Below, piece by piece: positions 8,845-16,922 of a stretch of DNA of 51,760 nt. The DNA comes from DATMNI01 sp035570275. GTDB lineage: Bacteria; Acidobacteriota; Terriglobia; Bryobacterales; Bryobacteraceae. The DNA is taken from the NCBI GenBank assembly GCA_035570275.1, contig DATMNI010000260.1, positions 1 through 51,760 of the forward strand, in the 5' to 3' direction. Each line of letters opens with the position of its first letter. Positions within the stretch are counted from its first letter, which is position 1. Position numbers and translations under genes: made by a program. The notes beneath the pieces were generated by a model, which searched no databases, had not been told where the DNA came from, and saw nothing but the letters and a program-made list of their open reading frames with translations.

Positions 8845-8940
8845 CAGTGGCCAGTGGCCGGTGGCCGGTGGCCAGTGCACGGGGCTGAACGGGAAGCCCG
8901 AGTGTGTTCACCGGCCACCGGCCACCGGCCACCGGCCACC
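8845..8940. repeat. GGCCGGT / CCGGCCA tandem arrays in inverted arrangement
   Basis: A seven-base unit (GGCCGGT and the variant GGCCAGT) is repeated at about 8849-8876. Its complement (CCGGCCA) is repeated four times at about 8911-8939. The two arrays are inverted around a loop of about 35 bases and can form a long GC-rich hairpin. It lies over the start region of the TPR lipoprotein gene: the right array is translated as the n-region of the signal peptide. It could impede ribosome access or vary in copy number. Confidence 0.75.
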
Positions 8941-10893
8941 GTCTTTTTGCTGGTTCCGGCCGTACTGCTCGTCGCGGCGTGTGGCCGCCAACCTGCCAAA
9001 CCGGCATTCGAAAAAGTCGCCATCCTTCGCTTTGAGAATCTCAGCCGCGACAGCTCGGCGGATTGGATGGGCCGGGCCTTTTCCGATATCCTGGCAACGG
9101 AATTGGCCGGAGCCCCGGGAATCTATTGCATGCCGTCCAACCGGCTCCACAACCTGGACCGGGCACTGGGCGCGCGGACGGTATCCGCGCCTGGTATTTC
9201 GTCCGAACGGCAGCAGGCGTTGGTGGCCGGAGCCCAGGAAATCGGCTATGGCCAGTACACCGTTGGCGCGGCAATGGTGGAAGCCCAACTCACCATCGAG
9301 GATGTCCGAACCGGCAAGACGATGAAGGTGGTTTCCGCTTCCGCCCCAGCCGGCGACGTGCTTGGCGCGGCCACCGGACTGGCCCGGCAGATCGCCACCC
9401 GGATGGCTCCTTACGGCACGCGAAACCCTCAGGCTTTGCGGGCTTTTATCACGGCAACAGAAGCCAGGGACTCCGCGGCGGTCGAGGTAGCGCTCAACCT
9501 GGCTATCACGGCCGATCCCGATTTCGGTGCGCCGTATCGCGTGCTGGCGCAATTCCGAGCCGCTCAGGGCGATCGGGCGGGCGCCCTCGCTATTCTGGAG
9601 CGGGCCCAGACGCGCGGTCAATCCATCCCGGACCTGGAGCGCGCTACCATGGCCGAACTGGCTGCCGAACTGCGGAATGACCGGGCGGCCCGGCAGAACG
9701 CCCTGGCGGCGGTAGTGAAGTTGGACCCGGGCGACGCCGGCAGTTGGCGAGCGTTGGGCGAGGTGGCCAACAGCCGCCACGAGTACCCAATCGCCAAAGA
9801 GGCAATCCAAAAGGCGGCCGACCTGGAGCCAGGGGAGATCGGGTTGCTCAATTTACTCGGGTACTACGCCGCCAGCGCCGGCGACCTGGAAACCGGCATG
9901 GCCGCGCTGCGGCGGTACCAGGCCTTGCGTCCCAAAGATTCCAATCCGCTAGACTCCATGGGTGACATCAACCTCATCACCGGGCGTCTGGCCGAAGCCG
10001 GGAACTTCTATTTGCAGGCCCAAAAGAAGGACCGCAATCTTTTGAGCGACGCCGATCTGCTGAAGGCGGCGGTTTCCCGGCTCCTGCAAGGTGACACGGC
10101 AGGCGCGGACGCGTTGGCCAAACAATACCTTGCCGCACGCTCGGAGGCTAAGGATCCACTATTAGCTTACCGCCAGGCTTCATGGATGTGGACCACCGGA
10201 CACCGCCGGGAGGCCTGCCGCCAACTGGAGATCTTCGCAGCCGGCATCGCTGCCGGCGTCGCGGCCGGCGCGCAGGACGGGCCGCTGCGGGAAGTGGCCT
10301 CGCGCGCCAACGCGGAACTGACCGTTTGGAACCTGGTGCTGGGCGACCGCGCGGCAGCGGCCAGGACGGGGCAGCAGGCGATGGCACTGGCAGGGCCATC
10401 GTCGGTGGCTGTGGCGGCGGTGGCCCAGTTCTCCACCGAGGCACCCGCTTCGCCGGCGGAATGGGCAGCGCGCGCGGAAAAGAAGTTCTCGGGCGATGCC
10501 CTGACCGGAATTAGAGATTTGGCGCTGGCCTATGCCTTGTTGTTGAACGGGCACTTCCAGGCGGCTCAGCTTCCGCTGAAGCAAATGTATGACAGCGGAG
10601 CGCAGGCGCCCGACGAAGGGCTGCCGTATTTGTTGGCGTGGACTTACCTGGAAACCGGCCATCCAAAGGAAGCCGAACCGCTGATCCGCTGGAATCCGGT
10701 GCCGAACCCGGCGGGTCCCGGTCCGTTTGCCGCATTCCACATGCCCCGCCTCTTCTACCTGCGGGCAGTGGCGGCAGCCAGTGAGGGCAAGCGCGAGGAA
10801 GCGCGCAGCAATTACCAACTCTTCCTCAAGCTTTCCGGAAACGATCCGCTGGTGTGGGGCGAGGAGCAGAAAGCACAGGCGGCTCTCCGGTAG
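8902..10893 (+). CDS. TPR-repeat lipoprotein
   Basis: About 663 residues if translation starts at GTG 8902. The frame opens further up (GTG 8833), but that extension is only translated tandem repeat. A lipoprotein signal is clear: hydrophobic VFLLVPAVLLVAAC with the lipobox L-V-A-A-C at about residues 23-27. After it comes a domain like those that open many acidobacterial TPR proteins (VAILRFENLSRDSSADWMG), which resembles the TolB-N/CsgG-like fold. Then come about ten helical TPR-like pairs (DPDFGAPYRVLAQFRAAQGD, DLEPGEIGLLNLLGYYAASA). It is probably anchored at the membrane and exposed to the periplasm. It follows the exported TPR gene without a gap. Confidence 0.8.
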   Translation: MCSPATGHRPPATVFLLVPAVLLVAACGRQPAKPAFEKVAILRFENLSRDSSADWMGRAFSDILATELAGAPGIYCMPSNRLHNLDRALGARTVSAPGISSERQQALVAGAQEIGYGQYTVGAAMVEAQLTIEDVRTGKTMKVVSASAPAGDVLGAATGLARQIATRMAPYGTRNPQALRAFITATEARDSAAVEVALNLAITADPDFGAPYRVLAQFRAAQGDRAGALAILERAQTRGQSIPDLERATMAELAAELRNDRAARQNALAAVVKLDPGDAGSWRALGEVANSRHEYPIAKEAIQKAADLEPGEIGLLNLLGYYAASAGDLETGMAALRRYQALRPKDSNPLDSMGDINLITGRLAEAGNFYLQAQKKDRNLLSDADLLKAAVSRLLQGDTAGADALAKQYLAARSEAKDPLLAYRQASWMWTTGHRREACRQLEIFAAGIAAGVAAGAQDGPLREVASRANAELTVWNLVLGDRAAAARTGQQAMALAGPSSVAVAAVAQFSTEAPASPAEWAARAEKKFSGDALTGIRDLALAYALLLNGHFQAAQLPLKQMYDSGAQAPDEGLPYLLAWTYLETGHPKEAEPLIRWNPVPNPAGPGPFAAFHMPRLFYLRAVAAASEGKREEARSNYQLFLKLSGNDPLVWGEEQKAQAALR

Positions 10894-10929
10894 GCCCGAA
10901 AAACATAGGCCAAGGAGCCCAGCGCCACC

Positions 10930-11838
10930 ATGCCCATGCATACCAGGCCGATGCTGGAAACCGATATCGAAGCCGGCCTTCGTCTTTGCCGGGCCAACGG
11001 GTGGAACCAGTTGGAGGCCGATTGGCGCGGCTTCCTGGAATCGAGCCCGCAGGGTTGCCGCGCGGCGGTGTGCCAGGATGCAGGCTGCGAAGATCGCGTG
11101 ATTGGAACCGTGGCCACGCTGAACTATCAGGAAAAGTTCGGCTGGATTTCCATGCTGCTGGTGGACCCCCAGTGGCGCGGTCAAGGCATCGGAACCAGGC
11201 TGCTGGAGGAGGCGTGCCAGATGCTGTCCGGCGTGGAGACCATCCGGTTGGATGCCACGCCGGCGGGCAAATTGGTTTACGATAAGGCCGGGTTCCAGGA
11301 TGAGTACCGGCTGGTTCGTATGAAGGCTGAATGGCCACTGGTTGAAGGGTTGTGGGGGTCGGTAGTGGACGGCGTCTCTTCGGTAGTGCGCAACATCGAG
11401 GATTCCGATTGGGCGCGCCTGCTGGCTTGGGACCAGATCGTCTTCGGTGCCGACCGCGGCGCCATTTTGCGCCGCCTGTTTGGCGGCGCTCCCGAGTACG
11501 CCTTGATTGCCGAATCGGCCGGAGAGGTTCGGGGCTTCCTGCTGGGCCGGCACGGATTTCTTGCCGAGCACCTTGGCCCGTTGGTGGCACTGGATGAGTT
11601 GACGGCGCGCGCGCTCGTCTCGGCTGGCGTAGGGCGATTGGAAGACCGGGCGCAGGGCCGGCCGCTGATGATCGACGCACCCCGGCATACCGGCCGGAAT
11701 AACATGGAGTGGAACCGCTGGCTGGAATCGCGCGGCTTCCGCGAGGAGCGGCCCTTCATCCGGATGTTCCGCGGCACCAATTCCCACGCGGGATTGCCAG
11801 ACCTGGTGTTTGCTATCGCGGGCCCGGAATTGGGATGA
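10930..11838 (+). CDS. GNAT-family N-acetyltransferase (two-domain)
   Basis: A 302-residue protein. The N-terminal GNAT domain (about 1-140) has the acetyl-CoA-binding motif A at about residues 74-91 (MLLVDPQWRGQGIGTRLLEE, with Q-x-x-G-x-G/A). The C-terminal half (about 155-300) is a second GNAT-like fold of the Acetyltransf_18 type (VGRLEDRAQGRPLMIDAP, ESRGFREERPFIRMFRG). The substrate is unknown. Start ATG 10930 has AAGGAG 12-13 bases upstream. It begins a tightly packed cluster with the epimerase-like and DapA-superfamily genes, so it may acetylate or detoxify an intermediate of that pathway, but this is inference. Confidence 0.88.
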   Translation: MPMHTRPMLETDIEAGLRLCRANGWNQLEADWRGFLESSPQGCRAAVCQDAGCEDRVIGTVATLNYQEKFGWISMLLVDPQWRGQGIGTRLLEEACQMLSGVETIRLDATPAGKLVYDKAGFQDEYRLVRMKAEWPLVEGLWGSVVDGVSSVVRNIEDSDWARLLAWDQIVFGADRGAILRRLFGGAPEYALIAESAGEVRGFLLGRHGFLAEHLGPLVALDELTARALVSAGVGRLEDRAQGRPLMIDAPRHTGRNNMEWNRWLESRGFREERPFIRMFRGTNSHAGLPDLVFAIAGPELG

Positions 11839-11863
11839 TCGGCCTCGGAATTGGGTGATCGGG

Positions 11864-12880
11864 ATGACGACTACAGAGCAACTCGAAGAAGTGCTTTCCC
11901 GCCCTACCGCGGCGGATGGCGAAGCCATGCGCGGTCTGCATGGCGATCTGCTGATCCTTGGCGTGGGCGGGAAAATGGGTCCAAGCCTGGCGGCGCGGGC
12001 ACAGCGGGCCTGCGACCAGGCGGGTGTGCGTAACCAGGTGATCGGCGTTTCGCGATTTGGCGATGCCCGGCTACGCGCGGACCTGGAGCAGGCCGGCGTC
12101 AAAACCATCGCGGCTGATCTGCTGGACCGGGACGCGCTGCAGGCTTTACCGGATGTGGCCAACGTCATTTTCATGGCGGGCCGGAAATTTGGCACCCAGG
12201 GCGGGGAGCACTGGACCTGGGCCATGAATGTTCTGCTGCCGGCTATGGTGGCGGAGCGGTTCTGCGAGTCCCGCATTGTGGTATTTTCGTCGGGCAACGT
12301 CTATCCGCTGCGGAAAGTGACGGAGGGGGGCGCCACCGAAAACGTCGCGACCGAGCCGATTGGGGAGTACGCGCAAACCGTCCGCGGCCGCGAGCGAGTG
12401 TTTCAGTATTACGCCGAACAGTGCGGCACCCGGAGCGTGCTGCTGCGTCTGAACTATGCAGTGGAGATGCGGTACGGCGTGCTGGTGGACATAGGCCGCA
12501 AGGTTTTCGAGCAGCGGCCGGTGGACGTTACCATGGGCCATGTGAACGTGATCTGGCAGGGCGACGCCAATTCGGTCGCGCTGCGTTCTTTCGGGCTGTG
12601 CGCCGCTCCGCCGGCGGTGCTCAACGTGGCTGGACCGGAAACCCTGGAAGTCGGGTGGATCGCCGGGCGTTTCGGGAAACTGTTCGGCATTGCGCCCCGC
12701 CTGGAGGGAACCGAGGCCGAATCCGCTCTGTTGAACGATGCGGGCCGGTGCCATAGCTTGTTTGGCCCGCTGGAGGTGACCCTGGAGCAGGCGATCGAGT
12801 GGACGGCGGAGTGGATCCGCGCGGGCGGCCCATCGCTCAACAAGCCGACGCATTTCGAAGCCAGGGACGGGAGGTTCTGA
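11864..12880 (+). CDS. NAD-dependent epimerase/dehydratase-like protein
   Basis: A 338-residue extended-SDR-type protein. The nucleotide-binding glycine motif LLILGVGGKMGPSLA is at about residues 25-39, and the strand-4 element VVFSSGNVYP is present. The usual catalytic Y-x-x-x-K is not clean: the corresponding segment reads GEYAQTVRGRER, with the Lys replaced, so chemistry may differ from a standard 4-epimerase. Start ATG 11864 is chosen because upstream in-frame sequence is non-protein-like and includes an imperfect direct repeat (CGGAATTGGG...TGATCGG) at the junction with the GNAT gene. The gene ends two bases before the TTG start of the next gene. Role probably in sugar or sugar-acid metabolism. 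Confidence 0.8.
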   Translation: MTTTEQLEEVLSRPTAADGEAMRGLHGDLLILGVGGKMGPSLAARAQRACDQAGVRNQVIGVSRFGDARLRADLEQAGVKTIAADLLDRDALQALPDVANVIFMAGRKFGTQGGEHWTWAMNVLLPAMVAERFCESRIVVFSSGNVYPLRKVTEGGATENVATEPIGEYAQTVRGRERVFQYYAEQCGTRSVLLRLNYAVEMRYGVLVDIGRKVFEQRPVDVTMGHVNVIWQGDANSVALRSFGLCAAPPAVLNVAGPETLEVGWIAGRFGKLFGIAPRLEGTEAESALLNDAGRCHSLFGPLEVTLEQAIEWTAEWIRAGGPSLNKPTHFEARDGRF

Positions 12881-12882
12881 CG

Positions 12883-13929
12883 TTGGGGAGGCCCGGGGCG
12901 TGGCGCGAGGCATTATGGCGCAAAGCATTACGCGAAGGCACGGTGATTCCGGCGCATCCGCTGGCCTTGACGGCGGACCGGAAACTGGACGAGCGGCGGC
13001 AGCGGGCGCTCACGCGTTACTATCTGGCAGCCGGCGCCGGCGGCGTGGCGGTGGGAGTACACACCACGCAGTTTGCCATCCACAATCCGGAGGTCGGCCT
13101 GTACCGGCCGGTTCTGGAATTGGCGATGGAGGAGTTGCGGGCGTACGGCGCCATCCGGGTGGCGGGCGTGGTGGGGCAAACCCGGCAGGCAGTGGCGGAA
13201 GCGCGGCTGGCCGCGGACTTGGGTTATCACGCGGCGCTGGTGAGCCTGGCCGCCATGCCGCAGGCGGCCGACCACTCATTGCTGGAACACGTGCGGGCGG
13301 TGGCGGAGGTGATCCCGGTCTTCGGCTTTTATCTGCAACCGGCGGTGGGAGGCCGCGTTCTGTCGTTCGATTTCTGGAGGCAGTTCGCGGAGATCGCTGG
13401 CGTGGCGGCGATCAAGATTGCGCCCTTCAACCGGTATCAGACGCTGGACGTGGTTCGCGCCGTGGCGGCTGCCGGACGCGAGAACGAGATCGCGCTCTAC
13501 ACGGGAAACGACGACAATATTCTGATCGATCTGGTCACGCCCTTCCGTGTGGGAGGGAAGGCGATGCGGATTCACGGCGGGTTGCTGGGCCACTGGGCGG
13601 TTTGGACGCGAACTGCTGTGGGGTTGCTCCGCGAGGTTCAGTCCGTGCAGGAAGGCGGCACCGTGCCCGTAGAGTGGCTCTCGCAGGCGCAGGAGATTAC
13701 CGACGCCAACGCGGCATTCTTTGACGCGGCCAACGGTTTCCGCGGCTGCATAGCGGGAATTCACGAGGTGCTGCGCCGGCAGGGCCTGCTGGCGGGGCGC
13801 TGGTGCCTGGACCCGGAAGAAGGGCTGTCGCCCGGGCAGATGGATGAGATAGACCGCGTGTACCGGGCGTATCCGCATTGGAACGACGACGCGTTTGTGA
13901 GCGAGCATTTGGAGGACTGGCTGGGGTAG
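12883..13929 (+). CDS. dihydrodipicolinate synthase (DapA/NanA) superfamily protein
   Basis: A 348-residue class I aldolase-type TIM barrel. The start is assigned to TTG 12883 because GGGAGG lies 9 bases upstream and the earlier in-frame ATG lies deep inside the preceding gene. The N-terminus has the family layout IPAHPLALTADRKLDERRQR followed by YYLAAGAGGVAVGVHTTQF. The Schiff-base Lys is in AAIKIAPFNRYQ, and the usual Y-N-x-P is replaced by FYLQPAVGG. This divergence from DapA means lysine biosynthesis is unlikely; a 2-keto-3-deoxy sugar-acid aldolase or dehydratase role fits better. Coupled to the epimerase-like gene. Confidence 0.85.
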   Translation: MGRPGAWREALWRKALREGTVIPAHPLALTADRKLDERRQRALTRYYLAAGAGGVAVGVHTTQFAIHNPEVGLYRPVLELAMEELRAYGAIRVAGVVGQTRQAVAEARLAADLGYHAALVSLAAMPQAADHSLLEHVRAVAEVIPVFGFYLQPAVGGRVLSFDFWRQFAEIAGVAAIKIAPFNRYQTLDVVRAVAAAGRENEIALYTGNDDNILIDLVTPFRVGGKAMRIHGGLLGHWAVWTRTAVGLLREVQSVQEGGTVPVEWLSQAQEITDANAAFFDAANGFRGCIAGIHEVLRRQGLLAGRWCLDPEEGLSPGQMDEIDRVYRAYPHWNDDAFVSEHLEDWLG

Positions 13930-13944
13930 ATTGGTGGATCAGTG

Positions 13945-14040
13945 GGACAGTGGGACAGACGATCGGTTTGTGTCGTCTGTCAGCCGGCCGTGGTTTGGAA
14001 AAGCGTGACCGACCACAAAAGGCGATGGTCTGTCCTACCG
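13945..14040. repeat. intergenic hairpin and repeat family B, copy 1
   Basis: Holds GACAGACGA (13954-13962) inverted as TCGTCTGTC (13973-13981) and, further right, GGCGATGGTCTGTCCTACC (14021-14039). The last element, preceded by GACCACAAAA, recurs with few changes at 44578-44607 (GACGATGGTCTGTCCCACC preceded by GGCCACACAA). A short tandem GTGGGACA-GTGGGACA occurs at 13943-13958. The element fills the gap between the DapA-like gene and the methyltransferase gene. Confidence 0.6.
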
Positions 14041-14059
14041 CTCTCTGCACTACCATTGG

Positions 14060-15514
14060 TTGGTGTCCGATAACCTTTACGACCAGGTCCACTACGAAAC
14101 TTTTCCCCGGCGGCAAACGCATCCCGACCGGCTGGCTTCCGTGGCCAGGCTCTTCGGAATGGACCCGGCGCCCATCGCCAATTGCCGCGTTCTGGAAATC
14201 GGCTGCGGCGATGGCGGCAACCTCATCCCGATGGCTTATTACCTGCCCGGCGCCTGCTTCACCGGCATCGATCTCGCAGCCGGGCCCATCGCGGCCGGCC
14301 GCACCATCGCCGGCGAGCTGGAGTTGCGCAACCTGACGCTGCAGGCCGCGGACCTGCGCGATATCGGCCCGGAATCGGGCGACTTCGACTACATCATCGC
14401 GCACGGCATCTATTCCTGGATTCCGGCGGACGTTCGTGACCGGCTGATGGCCGTTTGCGGCGAGCGCCTGGCGCCGCAGGGCGTTGCCTTCATCAGCTAC
14501 AACGTCTTGCCCGGCCGGTACATCTTGCAGATGCTGCGTGAGATGATGCGCTACCATATACGCAACGTGGCGGATGCCGCCCAAAGGATTGAACAGGCGC
14601 GCTGGTTCCTGCAGTTCCTGCGCACCGGACGACAGGTCTCACCCGCGTCGCAGGCTCCGGTGGAAGAAGAAATCAAAAACCTGCTGGAACATCGCGACGG
14701 CAGCCTGTTTCATGACGATCTCGCCCCAATCAACGAACCGGTATACTTCCACGAGTTCGCGGCGCACGCCGGCCGCCACGGCCTGCAGTATCTGGGCGAG
14801 GCCGAGCCGCACGAGATGTTCGACCCCATCCTGATCGCCCAAATCGATTCGCTGAAACCGCTGAACCCGCCGGCGGCCGACATCGTGGAGCGCGAACAAT
14901 ATCTGGATTTCCTGAAGGCCCGCCGCTTCCGCCGGACCCTGCTCTGCCGCCAGGGCGTTCCCCTTCGCCGCGAGGTGGATGCCGCCCGAATGGACGCTTT
15001 CCTGTTCTCTTCAATGCCCTTCTCGATCTCTGGCGGCGTCATCACCAACCAACTCGGCTCGCGTGTCGCCATCGTGGACGCCGCGGTGGAGCGCGTGATG
15101 CGCGCCCTTGACGACGCCCATCCGTTGCCGTTGGAATTCGAGGAGCTGATTCCCTACGCGGGTGCCCGCCAATCCCTACGCGAGATTCTGTTCGACCTGA
15201 TGCTAGGCGCGATGGTGAACCTGCACGTCTACGATTTTCCGTGCGAAGAGACGGTGACATCGCGGCCGGTGGCCAGCCGCCTGGTGCGCCATGAGGCCGC
15301 CCGCGGCGCGCATGTGACCAGCGCCTGCCACACCCCGGTCAAGCTGGACGAAGTCGCGCGCCACCTGGTAGTTCTTCTCGACGGCACCCGCAACCTGGAA
15401 GCCGTTGCCCAGGACCTGGCGACGATCCCGGGTGCGGGGTCGCTAGAAGACATCCGGCGCGGCCTGCCGGGAAGTTTGGAATGGTTGGCCAGGATGGCGC
15501 TGCTGGAAGGATAA
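14060..15514 (+). CDS. class I SAM-dependent methyltransferase with regulatory domain
   Basis: A 484-residue protein resembling the bacterial protein-lysine methyltransferase type (methyltransferase domain plus a methyltransferase regulatory domain, PF10119-like). SAM motif I is VLEIGCGDGGNL at about residues 47-58, motif II is near CFTGIDLAAGP, and FDYIIAHGIYSW is the motif IV-like segment typical of this group. The regulatory domain (about 215-300) contains YFHEFAAHAGRHGLQYLGEA. The C-terminal region (about 300-484) has winged-helix character. No signal peptide, so cytoplasmic. Start TTG 14060 or GTG 14063; neither has a clear ribosome site. Confidence 0.87.
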   Translation: MVSDNLYDQVHYETFPRRQTHPDRLASVARLFGMDPAPIANCRVLEIGCGDGGNLIPMAYYLPGACFTGIDLAAGPIAAGRTIAGELELRNLTLQAADLRDIGPESGDFDYIIAHGIYSWIPADVRDRLMAVCGERLAPQGVAFISYNVLPGRYILQMLREMMRYHIRNVADAAQRIEQARWFLQFLRTGRQVSPASQAPVEEEIKNLLEHRDGSLFHDDLAPINEPVYFHEFAAHAGRHGLQYLGEAEPHEMFDPILIAQIDSLKPLNPPAADIVEREQYLDFLKARRFRRTLLCRQGVPLRREVDAARMDAFLFSSMPFSISGGVITNQLGSRVAIVDAAVERVMRALDDAHPLPLEFEELIPYAGARQSLREILFDLMLGAMVNLHVYDFPCEETVTSRPVASRLVRHEAARGAHVTSACHTPVKLDEVARHLVVLLDGTRNLEAVAQDLATIPGAGSLEDIRRGLPGSLEWLARMALLEG

Positions 15515-15520
15515 TGGGCC

Positions 15521-15564
15521 GCTACTGATGGCGCCCGCGTTCCTGGTACATCTCCAGCCCGACC
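15521..15564. repeat. near-copy of the ABC ATPase gene start, with start codon lost
   Basis: This 44-base segment matches 17803-17846 at about 40 of 44 positions. In the intact copy, read on the minus strand, the segment contains the ribosome site (GGAGATGTACC), the ATG and the first codons of the ABC ATPase gene. Here the ATG has become AGG. It lies just past the 3' end of the permease gene, where a following gene would begin, so it may be the scar of a deleted tandem copy. Confidence 0.75.
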
Positions 15565-15605
15565 CCGGAATCATTCGCCCCGGGCATCGCCGTATTCGTG
15601 GACCG

Positions 15606-16922
15606 TCATCCGCGGATGGCCCATCGCAGCAGATCGGAGGCTTTCGGCGGCTTGCCCTGCATCAGGATGGCCACGCGGAAAATGCGCGCGGCAGCGAACG
15701 AAGTCAGGATAGTCCAGCCCGCGATTCCCGTCAAACCTGCCCACGGCTGCCAACCCGGCACGCCGCCGGGCATCGACTGCCGCAGCAGCATCAACAGCGG
15801 CGTGAACGGCGGGAAAAGCGAGAGCGTTGTCGCCAGCAAACCATTCGGTTGTTTCAGGATTGGCACCGTAATCATGAACGGGATCATCACCGGCGAAAGC
15901 AGCAGCACCCCCAGGCTCTGCGCCTCCTGCGGGGTGCTGCAGGAAGCTCCCAGCGCGGCTGCGAACGCGCACAAGATGGTTACATCCGCCACCAAATAGA
16001 CATAGAACCAGGGCAGCAATTCGAAGGGCACCATTCCCATCATCCCCATCGCCTGGAGCGTCAGTGCGCCGCCCAGCACATACAGCGCCGAACTGGTGAG
16101 GGAAAGCCCGATCGCGGCCACCACCTTGCCCATCATCAGTTCGAAGGGTGTCGCCACACTGAGCAGCATCTCCACCACGCGATTGGTCTTGTCTTCCGTT
16201 ACGGCCGTGAGCATGGGCGCCGATCCAACCATCACCAACATGCCCAACAGCAGCACCAGTGCGAAAGGCACGATGAAACCCTCCAGGTCGCTCTTCTTGC
16301 GCGCCGCCCCCACCTCGCCGGTCTTCTCATCCCGCGCCAGCAGGCTCATCCGTTCCAGCGGCACGGCCGCCAGCACGTCCGCGAAATGGCTCGGGTCCAC
16401 TCCCAGTTGACTCAACCGGACCTTGCGCAGGCCTTCATTCACCGGGTCCTGGAGCCACCGCCGCATCTCGTCAATGCCTCCGGCGTTGGTGTAGTAGCCC
16501 ACCTGTCTGGCGGCCTCATCCTTGCCCGGATGCAGCGCGTCGGGGCCGATTTCCAGAAACGCGAACAGTTCTCCCCGCCGCACCTGCCCGGAAAGCGCCA
16601 GCCGCTCGGCGTCGGGATCGCTGCCCTGCACTGCCGTAGTCTCGAACACATATTGCGGCATGGTCTGAATGCCGGTAACCTTGTCGAACAGGTCCCTGGC
16701 GTTCTTCTCCCGCGCGGCCTGAATGACAGCAGCGGCCGCCAGACCGGTTCGGTCCAGAATGGCAATCTTCTTTTCCTTGGTGTCCGCTTTGTCCTTGAAC
16801 AAAGCCATCCCGATCGCCGAGCCGCCGAACAACAGCGGAGCCACCACCAGGCCGATCAGAAATGCTTTCGTGCGCACCGACGCCAGATAGTCGCGCCTGG
16901 CCACCAGCAGGATTCTACGCAA
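15606..16922 (-). CDS. ABC-2 type transporter permease (NatB-like)
   Basis: A 438-residue export permease. A membrane helix near the N-terminus (RTKAFLIGLVVAPLLFGGSA) is followed by an extracytoplasmic domain of about 150 residues, then five or six helices from about residue 200 (GFIVPFALVLLLGMLVMVGS, TLSLFPPFTPLLMLLRQSMP), the NatB / ABC2_membrane_3 architecture. VTEDKTNRVVEMLLSVATPF is the hallmark segment of this family. Start TTG 16922 is chosen because GGAGGAGG lies 7-8 bases upstream inside the ATPase gene; the genes overlap by 8 bases. It pairs with the ATPase as an exporter. Substrate unknown (sodium, drug or peptide are all possible). Confidence 0.88.
   Translation of the reverse strand: MRRILLVARRDYLASVRTKAFLIGLVVAPLLFGGSAIGMALFKDKADTKEKKIAILDRTGLAAAAVIQAAREKNARDLFDKVTGIQTMPQYVFETTAVQGSDPDAERLALSGQVRRGELFAFLEIGPDALHPGKDEAARQVGYYTNAGGIDEMRRWLQDPVNEGLRKVRLSQLGVDPSHFADVLAAVPLERMSLLARDEKTGEVGAARKKSDLEGFIVPFALVLLLGMLVMVGSAPMLTAVTEDKTNRVVEMLLSVATPFELMMGKVVAAIGLSLTSSALYVLGGALTLQAMGMMGMVPFELLPWFYVYLVADVTILCAFAAALGASCSTPQEAQSLGVLLLSPVMIPFMITVPILKQPNGLLATTLSLFPPFTPLLMLLRQSMPGGVPGWQPWAGLTGIAGWTILTSFAAARIFRVAILMQGKPPKASDLLRWAIRG

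Noticed and set aside
8911..8939. The CCGGCCA array considered as a CRISPR-like repeat
   Set aside because: Units are seven bases with no spacers between them; it is a simple tandem repeat.
10180..12297. A 705-residue minus-strand frame
   Set aside because: Antisense to the GNAT and epimerase-like genes and the end of the TPR lipoprotein; composition not protein-like.
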